DNA from: Rhynchopus sp. YZ270_cl-10
Taxonomy: Eukaryota > Euglenozoa > Diplonemea > Diplonemida > Diplonemidae
NCBI GenBank assembly: GCA_964035575.1
Contig: OZ037855.1
Span: 310,001-374,000 of the forward strand
DNA: 64,000 nt
Direction: 5' to 3'
How positions within the stretch are numbered: position 1 is the first letter of the stretch; every line of letters starts with the position of its first letter. This document shows, in pieces, positions 51,426-59,979 of the stretch. Under the pieces are notes generated by a model. It saw only the letters and a program-made list of their open reading frames with translations. It was not told the origin of the DNA and ran no database searches. The position numbers were made by a program, and so were the translations under genes.

Positions 51426-52412
51426 TAAAAATAAAACACAAAACGGATCAAGACAACCTGATACAGATTAAAAAAAAATTGGATGGGGAAGGAAAAAAAA
51501 AGGTGCTCAATAGACAATCCGAAGTCTCTCATGCTTGCTTCTTACTGAGACCTTACCCCAGCCTAAAAGGAAGTTGGGAGGGGGAGTTGATGAAAACATC
51601 TTAGTTATGACAATGCAAAAGGAAGGCTTGCAAAAAGAAAAGAAAAAAGAAAAATCACGCCGAGTGGTGTGATGGGCAGCATTTTAGAACTCCCAGGTTG
51701 GCTCGGGAGTAAATACATCCGTTTGGGTGGGGTGGAATATGAACGACAATGAACGGTTTTCAAAAAATAATTTTTTTTTTGAAAAAGATGGACGTGCCTC
51801 TCTTGCACACACATCGTTACATGAAGAGCAGTTCTTTGAAACCTCTAGCAAGAGTAGAAGGAAAAAAGAATGAACAATCGGGGGAACATTTTTTATAAAT
51901 TACGGTATTCAATACTGAACTCTCCGTAAAATCACCGAGTATCCATCCCTTACTTTCTGTTTTAAATAATATCTTACCAAGAGAAGAAACCAAAAAATTG
52001 GTGAACCTAAGCCTCGCAGTGTCCATTACACAAAGCAAACCAAGAAAACCTGGTAGGGCAAAGACACTAGTCGTTTGCTCGCAGGTAATCGGTGTGGGGG
52101 GTTTTTTCTATAAAAGAAACACCAATATTTTTTTGTTTGGGTTATAGAGACCGGCTACTGCTTTTTTTTTAAAAGGGTTGGGGGGGGGAAGCACCAATAT
52201 GTCAAACAAGACAATGGTTCTGTACGAAGAAGGGATGTACTGTTTAGTCGAAGGGCTAGATTTTAGGCGCGGCAGAGACACATCCGTGCCGTACCCCCCC
52301 CAAAAAAAGGGTCGATGTGCTGCTGCTTCGCCTCGTGTTTTTTCTGTTTTTTTTTCTCCTCTTGTTGTCGATCACTTTCCACCAAAACTGGGATAAAACA
52401 TCTCTTTTGTTG
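51426..52412 (+). repeat. Gene-free region with HP-B (51785-51815) and truncated HP-A (52000-52025)
   Basis: HP-B: AAGATGGACGTGCCTCTC, TTGCACACACATC. HP-A: GGTGAACCTAAGCCTCGCAG without its right arm. Nothing else is recognised. Confidence 0.5.
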
Positions 52413-52475
52413 TGTCGACAATCGCCTAAGAACCCACATTGGGGCTAGGGTCTGTACTCAATGTTGGCCGAAGCC
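52413..52475 (+). repeat. H module
   Basis: TGTCGACAATCGCC, then AACCCACATTGGGG, then GGGTCTGTACTCAATGTTGG and CCGAAGCC. Closest relative is 8591-8649. Confidence 0.65.
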
Positions 52476-53522
52476 TTTTTGTACTCCAAGGTATGGCGTC
52501 ATTCGCCCTGAACCCTTTGAGGGCAGCTTTTATGAAAAAAAAAAATCTTCCCTTGAACGGCTTTTTTAAGGGTGGGGGGGGAATTTCGTTTCCCGCACCG
52601 CAAACGGATTACCTTTCTCGATTTTTTTTTTTTTTTTCGAAATTTTACGAATATCTCTGTAACCTCACTCGCTTTTACGGCAGGTAACCGGTTGAGGTGA
52701 TACTTCCGGACTGAGGAAGGGCATTCTTTTACTTTTTTTTTTTTTTCTAGATTGTTTTTTAATTTGTAGTCTTTTGTTGGGTTAAGGGGATTGGCTGACG
52801 ACACTGGGGACCTCCTTGGGCCACAGCTGTAGACGTTGTCTGGCTCTACCCGGCTGTACACGGTCGGCCTGAAATCAGGTCCGAATCTAGGCTATGAACG
52901 AAGTTTCTCGAAGTGTGTAGTAGTTGTTGTCGAAAGAGATTTCCTTTATCGCACCGCAAAAAAGTTTGTGTTTTTTCACTGATGAATGTGAGTGATGTTA
53001 GTGGAAAACCAATACGCTAAAGCGGGCACGCACCATCCGTCATTTTCCATTTCTATTCGTCAATGCTTGATAACACAAAAAAAAAGGGCAACGAGCGGGC
53101 TCACCTTACTTTCCTATTGTAAAAGAAAAACATCAATGCAATAAAATAAAAGCTTCGGGTGAAAGAATAAAGATGATTCTTTCTTCACGTATACTCAAAT
53201 GTAATCCGAGAAACACTTATTTCCCGAGCGAGAGGGGAATAAGAGTTACGGGGCTATTGAGACACCATTTTTTTTTTGACAAAAAAAATACGCTTATTTC
53301 ATCACTCAAAACAATGTAGGTATTTTCCATGCCCATTTGATTGGCTGTTGGAAGTGTTGCTTTTGAAGTTAATCTGTGCAAAAATGAAAAATGTAACGAT
53401 GAACCGAAGTAGGTTCGTGTAAGCTTTTTTTTTTTTTTAAAAAACTAGAGGGGCTATGAATCGAGAAGAGAGAGAAAAAATAGGGGCCATTCTTCGCAAA
53501 TTAACCCCGAAAAGAATATTCC
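52476..53522. other. Gene-free region
   Basis: No gene or repeat is recognised apart from T/A tracts. Confidence 0.4.
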
Positions 53523-53599
53523 CCACCTGATTTTGACCCAAAATTTGCCGGCGTTTGTTAAGCGGCAAACACCGACAAACTTTGGGTCAAATCAGGTGG
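53523..53599. mobile_element. Mini foldback element, CCACCTG family, 77 bp
   Basis: CCACCTGATTTTGACCCAAA pairs with TTTGGGTCAAATCAGGTGG; a second internal stem CGGCGTTTG/CAAACACCG fills the centre. Flanked by ATTCC at 53518-53522 and 53600-53604. Confidence 0.9.
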
Positions 53600-53685
53600 A
53601 TTCCTCATAATTTCAGAGACACCACAGAAAGAAGTTGAAAAAAAACTTACTAATCACTTATCCCGAGGTGAGAGGGGAACATTTT

Positions 53686-53790
53686 TACCGTATTCGTACA
53701 AATTATCGCAAAAAAAAGGTCGAACTTCCAAAAAAAAAAAATCCTGAAAAAGTCGAACATTTGTATCGATAATTTTGTACGAATACGGTA
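53686..53790. mobile_element. TA-flanked foldback, 105 bp
   Basis: TACCGTATTCGTACAAATTA is answered by TAATTTTGTACGAATACGGTA apart from small gaps. With the outer TA as target duplication it looks like a Tc1/mariner-type MITE. A shorter relative with TACCGTAAACG ends lies at 63293-63368. Confidence 0.8.
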
Positions 53791-54023
53791 TTATTCTTTC
53801 ATTTCCTGATGTTCGGAAATGGACAGGACACAGATTTTATTTTTAGAAGGGCCCTTACTAAGACACCTACCAAATCTCTTGGGGGGAAAAAAAGAGTGCA
53901 GAACCTTTTAAAACAGAGGTTTCGTCATCGTTAATGAAGAATTACTGCAGTACTATCAGTTGTCCCTTTCCCTTCTCCCTGACGACGGAGAAGTTTTTTT
54001 TTTTTTTTTTTTTTTTTTGATCA
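53791..54023. other. Short gene-free stretch
   Basis: No feature except a T run just before the duplicated segment. Confidence 0.35.
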
Positions 54024-54284
54024 GCCCCGCCGCCAGGATTTTGGGTTTTGAAAAAGTTCTGTTGATGGTCCAAAAAAAAAATTTCGCGCTTCGCGCGAAA
54101 ACCCCTACAAAGCACCTTCTCGTGGCCTCCGGCGGAGAGACGCATCTTCCCCAAGCCCGGTCAGAGTTCCTCCGAATCAGCGACATTTGCTCTTTCCCTC
54201 TCACCAGGCTGTACATTGTACTCTACGGTGGCCGTCCACAAGCCGTAGTGGTGTCAGCCTTCTTATCAGTAAGCAGCGGTCATG
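54024..54284 (+). repeat. Duplicated segment, copy 2 (of 10475-10737)
   Basis: Near-identical to 10475-10737 including the GCGC-TTC-GCGC hairpin (54082-54100). It stops at CAGCGGTCATGG, whereas copy 1 continues into the R-family segment, so one end of the mobile unit probably lies here. Confidence 0.85.
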
Positions 54285-54461
54285 GTACCCTTAAAAAGAG
54301 GGGAAAAAAGCTCAGATGCAAAAAAAAAAAAAAAAAACACACTTCACATTGTAGGAGTACAGTGAAAAGAAAATAAACAAACCTCACTATTTTTTTCTAT
54401 TGTGTGCAAGCCTGACCCATACGTCTGTGAACAACAAAGTTCCAACGGTCTTTTTTTTTTG

Positions 54462-54566
54462 AAAACTTGGTTGTATTAGTGTAGACACCCGAGGATGAAC
54501 TCCACCTTTTTTCCTTCTAAATTCATCGGTGTCGACAATCACCTTTACACCTATGGAGTATGGTTA
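54462..54566 (+). repeat. G module followed by H module
   Basis: G 54462-54505 and H from 54531 (GTCGACAATCACCTTTACAC). Shows that different module classes are placed next to each other, in a fixed orientation. Confidence 0.6.
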
Positions 54567-55331
54567 TGCCTACAACCACTTCATACCAATACTGAGGGGA
54601 GATCATGCACTAACTTACAACCACACACCACAGTGTTTTTCCTGCTTTTTTATTTTTGAAAACGTTTTCACCATTCCTTTTAGGGAACGGAGCATTGTAC
54701 GGGTCCTGGAAGCTCCAAGAAAATGGAGTAGGCAGGGCTAAAGAGGAAGTTTCCTAAAAAAGGGAAGGTGTCGTCCCTCACCTAGGATCATCATTGAAAT
54801 ACCATTGCTTACAACGATGGTGCACTCCAATGCTGCCCCCTTTTTATTATTCTGTTTAGTGTAGCATTCCGACTGTCTTCACTATCCAGAAAACACTTTT
54901 TTTTTTTTCTTTCGTTTCTGAGGTGAGAGAGAGAATGATATCAACAAAGAACTACAGAAAAAAGGGGGCACCTTCTTTTGTGGATGCAGGTACCGTAACA
55001 TACTCAAATGCTAGAGTGTTCGGATCCACAAGAAATTTATGACGCCCCCCTCTTTCCTTTGATAAGCTGAAAAACGGTCTGCACCTATCAGGTGACGAGT
55101 GGATCTTTGTATCGACATTTGTTTTTGTTTTTGTTTTTTTGAAATATTTCAAAAGAAATTTGCAGCAGCGTAAGACTCCTCGAGGATTCACACCCACAAG
55201 GGCCCTTTTGACCTTTTTTTTTTTGTGCAAAAATTCACTTCTGTTGTTAAGGGGTATGGGGAAAATCAAGAAATCAAAAAGACTTGAAAAGAGATGCACA
55301 TGCATCTACGAAGAGGAAAAAAAAACTAGCC
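54567..55331. other. Gene-free region
   Basis: A weak HP-C-like end (GTGGATGCAGGTACCG) lies near 54980. No gene is called. Confidence 0.4.
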
Positions 55332-55419
55332 GATGAATGTGCCTTTCGTGCGCATACATCAGGGGACAAAAGAAAGGTTTGGTAAGATGCACCTAGCCCT
55401 CAACAGGCTTGGTCACCTT
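55332..55419 (+). repeat. HP-B plus HP-A
   Basis: HP-B 55332-55360 (GATGAATGTGCC, TTTCGT, GCGCATACATC) and HP-A 55384-55419, whose inner stem is now AGCC/GGCT with both sides changed, closed by AAGATG and CACCTT. Confidence 0.7.
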
Positions 55420-55700
55420 GGGAAAGGTGTATTAATGCAGTCTACAATCACCAGAGGTAGGTGTCTGTACTCTTATGTTGTATGGATGTGGGGAAACGAA
55501 AAAATTTTTAACACCGTTTTTAGAAATTTTGAGTTAGGAAAAAATATGAGAGTACCACAGATACTCAAAAGTTAAAAATTCTTGCTTTAATGGAATTTTT
55601 GGGCCTCAAACTCGGACATAGTAATTTTGTTCTCCAAATTTATGCTCCAAAATTTTCAGTTCAAAATCCAAAAATCCATAGGGTCCCCCCTATGGTTTTT
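55420..55700 (+). repeat. Satellite-type monomer next to the tandem array
   Basis: From about 55540, AAAATATG, CACAGAT, TCAAAA, CTCGGACATAGTAATTTT and the GGGTCCCCCC end parallel 57715-57880. The 7-bp array starts directly after it. Confidence 0.55.
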
Positions 55701-56071
55701 ACACAGTACACAGTACACAGTACACAGTACACAGTACACAGTACACAGTACACAGTACACAGTACACAGTACACAGTACACAGTACACAGTACACAGTAC
55801 ACAGTACACAGTACACAGTACACAGTACACAGTACACAGTACACAGTACACAGTACACAGTACACAGTACACAGTACACAGTACACAGTACACAGTACAC
55901 AGTACACAGTACACAGTACACAGTACACAGTACACAGTACACAGTACACAGTACACAGTACACAGTACACAGTACACAGTACACAGTACACAGTACACAG
56001 TACACAGTACACAGTACACAGTACACAGTACACAGTACACAGTACACAGTACACAGTACACAGTACACAGT
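55701..56071 (+). repeat. Tandem array of ACACAGT, 53 copies
   Basis: 371 bases, exactly 53 uninterrupted copies of the 7-mer. Purity implies very recent expansion. Confidence 0.98.
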
Positions 56072-56290
56072 ACAGTACAGTACAGTACAGTACAGTACAG
56101 TACAGTACAGTACAGTACAGTACAGTACAGTACAGTACAGTACAGTACAGTACAGTACAGTACAGTACAGTACAGTACAGTACAGTACAGTACAGTACAG
56201 TACAGTACAGTACAGTACAGTACAGTACAGTACAGTACAGTACAGTACAGTACAGTACAGTACAGTACAGTACAGTACAGTACAGTACAG
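56072..56290 (+). repeat. Tandem array of ACAGT, 43.8 copies
   Basis: Directly continues the 7-mer array without a spacer; the unit differs only by loss of one AC. All long ORFs across both arrays (repeats of YTVHSTQ and VLYCT) are artefacts of 7- and 5-base periods. Confidence 0.98.
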
Positions 56291-57714
56291 GTTCACATAT
56301 CAGCCAAGATCTCGTTAGGCGTATCCTCTGGGCCTCGTTCACTTAATAAACCACAGATGTAAATTTTTGACCCGACGACCCCGCATTTAACTCAATTCGA
56401 TCCGCTGATTTCAATCCCAAAAATAAAAACTGTCATCTGAGTTTAAGCTAGTCTGATAAAGAAAGAAACGAAATCAGAAAAAGAATTTTTCGTTGATCGC
56501 ACCGGATTTTTGTGGAGTGTGTAGGGACAAAATCAAAAACCTTTCTGTGGATAAGTTGTGTCGTTTTGAACCGAATGACAACCCTCTCGAATTCACGACA
56601 TTTTTTCTCGACCCGATTAGTGGAGTAGATATTTGTTATCACCCCCTGGTTACCCTACTGACACATTTTCAAAAGAATGGGCGCAAAAATGTTACCGCTC
56701 GCTTCGCTCGCGGAGGTACACCGTAAAATTTCTTTACTTTTGGCCATTTTTTCGTTGTAAAATTTTATCACTGGTGGCATGCTTCCCAGTTCACAAACGT
56801 GCATCGAAAAAACCGTAAAATAACATGAAATCTGTGGTCAATGGTGTAAAAGTCCTTCGCTAATTGGTTTTTTGGGGATTTGCTCTACTTGGGAACTAGG
56901 GACAGATCACACTTCAGGCCACTTGGTTTTTGGTCATACACATGTATGAGTCCCCAAAAGCACCTATTTTTGAGGCCGTTTTCGAGTTCGTACAGGCACA
57001 AGCCAATTTGCTGTTTTATTGTGAGCGGCACGCGCTCGCGGGTCCGGGAACTGTTGCGTGAAGCTGCCCAGTACGCACGCACCTTTTACAACCAAAGAGT
57101 GTACACCCTTCTTCCGCTCGCTTGGTGTTCCGGAGGGGGCCTATATTGACACGTCGTTGACATGTCCTTGACACAAGGGGGTGTCACTTTATAATTTGTG
57201 TGGGTTTTTTGTCCGGGAAAAACGAATCGTCCAAAAATCCCGGCAGAACATTCCCGACCATTTTTAGCTGGGATTTTTGAACTTTGCCCAAAAATTGCAA
57301 AAAAAAAAAAAAATTCCGCTCGCTGCGCTCGCGGAGGTACACCTTCTAATTTTTCCTAAAAAAATTTCGCGGGAATATAATTTTTCCGCTCGCTTCGCTC
57401 GCGGAAAAAGATGAAAAAGTACATCCGCGAGCGAAGCGAGCAGAAAAGTTTTCAAGGTTTTCTTCAAGTCCACCTTACAAAAAAGTCAGATCTCGGTCAA
57501 AAATCCCCAAAATCCCCCCACCGACAATTTGTTTCTGAGTTCGAAAAATTGTCTCCAAAGTCGTCAAAATTTCAGGCATTCACTTCATTTGAACCAGATC
57601 GTTCAAGTACAAAACCCGAAAAAAATCCTCCACCCATAACTTCACTGTCGTATTATTTTTCCATTTCCGACAAAAGTGCAAAATTCCCAAAAAATTCCCA
57701 AAAAATCCACTTTT
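56291..57714. other. Gene-poor region with GCTCGC hairpins
   Basis: CCGCTCGC-TTC or TGC-GCTCGCGG hairpins lie at about 56695, 57316 and 57387, and one inverted at about 57426, the first two followed by AGGTACACC. The plus ORF 56493-56726 (FCGVCRDKIKN, DICYHPL) and a minus ORF at 56885-57082 have protein-like stretches but no recognised family. Confidence 0.4.
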
Positions 57715-57880
57715 GCTAGAAAAAATATGCGCTACCCACAGATGGTCAAAAACACTCAAAAATTTCTGCATTGGCTTTATTTCACACAAAAGCTCGACAT
57801 AGTAATTTTTCACATTTTTTTTGACAAAAATTTTCACATCAAAATCACGTGCTCCGTGGGACCCCTAAAAAATACACCCA
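57715..57880 (+). repeat. Satellite-type monomer
   Basis: Parallels the monomer at 55540-55700 (AAAAATATG, CACAGATGGTCAAAA, CTCGACATAGTAATTTTT, GGGACCCC). Confidence 0.55.
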
Positions 57881-57982
57881 AAAATGGGGTCCATTTTTGC
57901 ATTTAAGCATCTCACAAAGGCACTATTGTGCTGATTTCTGCATTTTCCCCGCCGGGACTGACCTCCGCTGAGTCCACCATAT

Positions 57983-59030
57983 GGGAGCGTCCGCGAAAGA
58001 CCCCCCCCTAAAGCTAACATCCATGCTTATTGGTATTTCACTAATTAAAATTTTGGTATTTTATAAGATTTTTTTTTAAAATGAACTCAGAGTTAAGTTT
58101 CTGAGTTCATTAAAAAAAAAATCGGTGAAAAATTCCGAGTAGGTATTAATTTAGATAGGAAAAGCTATGTCAACAGCTATGTGTCCCCTTATTTTACCTG
58201 TAAATACTAAGGATATACAAGGAAATCCTCACAAACACCCATATAACCACCCATAGAACAACACAACAGGGGGAAATGTAATCAGCAGCCAAAGCATTCG
58301 CTCAGGAGCTGAAAACCCGGCCTTTCCGAGGCCTAAAAAACTTCGCCGAGCTGCAGGTGTATGCAGGGGTTCACTGGCAGGGGGGCAAAGGGTGGGGCGC
58401 GAGGAGCTGGATGCGCGAGGTGTGTAGCTCGAAGCATATGTCCCTCCATATGCAGAAGACAACCACCAGGAGAAAAGGGGCGTCCGCCGTTTACTACTCC
58501 TGTAGTTGCATCAGCGACACCCTCAGGAGGACAGTGACAGCGAGACGGAGGAGGAAGAGGAGGAACAGGCGGACAATTGTCTGTAACTCTTGGAGAGACT
58601 CATCACTGAGGTCAATAGGGTCACTCAAAAAAGGGGGTTTTCTGCGAGAAAGTCGACGTCGCCGCAGACGACCCGGAGCGTGAAGCTCTTTCGCGCTCTA
58701 TTTAGAGTGTTCGGAGGGGACGACAAGCCTCCACCCCCCTTTCCTACCCCCTTTTTGATAATGGGTTTAGAGACAGATATTAGTGAATTCCTTCCTATAT
58801 CCTTAGTATTTACAGGTAAAATAAGGGGACACATAGCTGTTGACATAGCTTTTCCTATCTAAATTAATACCTACTCGGAATTTTTCACCGATTTTTTTTT
58901 TAATGAACTCAGAAACTTAACTCTGAGTTCATTTTAAAAAAAAATCTTATAAAATACCAAAATTTTAATTAGTGAAATACCAATAAGCATGGATGTTAGC
59001 TTTAGGGGGGGGTCTTTCGCGGACGCTGCC
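57983..59030. mobile_element. 1.05-kb foldback element with 234-bp inverted arms
   Basis: Left arm 57983-58216 and right arm 58797-59030 are near-perfect inverses (GGGAGCGTCCGCGAAAGAC at one end, GTCTTTCGCGGACGCTGCC at the other). ATAT lies directly outside both ends (57979-57982, 59031-59034), a likely 4-bp target duplication, though ATAT is self-complementary. The arms contain a nested palindrome TGAACTCAGA/TCTGAGTTCA. The 580-bp centre has no credible ORF. Confidence 0.88.
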
Positions 59031-59034
59031 ATAT

Positions 59035-59295
59035 TATTTTTACTCGATTAGATTAGTGGAGTGGAAGTTGATTTACTGCCAAAAAAACACAAAATTTCTA
59101 AAATCGGTGTAAAAAAAAAATGTGTAGGAAAGGAACGATCGGGTGGGAAGGTGTGGACAGGAGGGGGGGGTGTGAAAAAAATACGAGTGCGGAATCCTTT
59201 GCGGGTTCCATCTACCCCGTAGGTGATTTTTTTTTACACCCGCCACCAAACAACACCAAAAAAGAGGGGGAAAATAAACTGAAAGAAAACCTTAG
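59035..59295. other. Short gene-free stretch
   Basis: Nothing recognised. Confidence 0.35.
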
Positions 59296-59371
59296 AAGAT
59301 GAACCTAAGCCTCTCGTGCTTAGCCACCCAACAAAATAAACATGAATGACGAATGAACTCGTGCACATCTT
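59296..59371 (+). repeat. HP-A plus HP-B pair downstream of paralogue 3
   Basis: HP-A 59296-59329 is consensus (AGATGAACCTAAGC, CTCTCGT, GCTTAGCCACC). HP-B 59345-59371 (GACGAATGAACTCGT, GCACATCTT). Confidence 0.75.
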
Positions 59372-59382
59372 TAAGCACTTCG

Positions 59383-59563
59383 CAAGGTGAGTCTAAGCCG
59401 TAATGGTAGCAATATTGTGATGGGAGCCCATTGGAATACGCAAAATACATCAAAAATACATCACAATACACGTGTATTGTGATGTATTTTTTGACCTATT
59501 TTTCGTATTTCAATGGGCTCCCATCACAATACTGCAACCATTACTAAGCCCCTGTACTCACCG
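59383..59563 (+). repeat. HP-A module interrupted by an insertion
   Basis: The left arm AAGGTGAGTCTAAGCC (59384-59399) and right arm CCTGTACTCACC (about 59551-59562) can pair (GGTGAGT/ACTCACC) once the element between them is removed. Confidence 0.65.
59400..59544. mobile_element. 145-bp palindromic MITE with 6-bp target duplication
   Basis: Ends GTAATGGT and ACCATTAC; the arms (TATTGTGATGGGAGCCCATT and its inverse) meet at ATACACGTGTAT. TAAGCC lies at both flanks (59394-59399, 59545-59550). It interrupts an HP-A module, whose CTAAGC supplied the target. Confidence 0.9.
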
Positions 59564-59979
59564 GAAGGACCCAGGTTTTAAATAATGAAGAAAAAAAAAC
59601 AACATAACGAAACAGAATGAAAGAAAACGAAAGAAAAAAAAAACAACAACCTCCCGTGAGTGGGGAGGTCACATTCTTTACAAAAAAAATAAACGAAAAA
59701 AATTGGGGTATTTCTTTTTTGCGTTGAAACCGATCCCTCAACAGGATACAGCAAACAAAAAAAAAAAAGTCCCTTTTTAAGAACAGACCGGTTCAGGGGG
59801 GTCGCAAAGAAAGGAAGTAAATAATCACACCGCACCTCATTGCTCTTGGAGGAAATTGGTGTCCTTACCCCCTTCTCCCCCAGGATTATTTTTTTTTTTA
59901 CCTTTTTTTAATTTTCAACACCCACAAAGATCCGTAATTATGGCTTGTTTTTTAATCCCCCTCTACCCGAAAACACCAC
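59551..59979. other. Intergenic after paralogue 3
   Basis: A/T tracts only. Confidence 0.4.

Noticed and set aside
55590-56346. ORFs of 211-242 residues over the 7-bp and 5-bp arrays
   Set aside because: Products of tandem periods not divisible by three; open on both strands equally.
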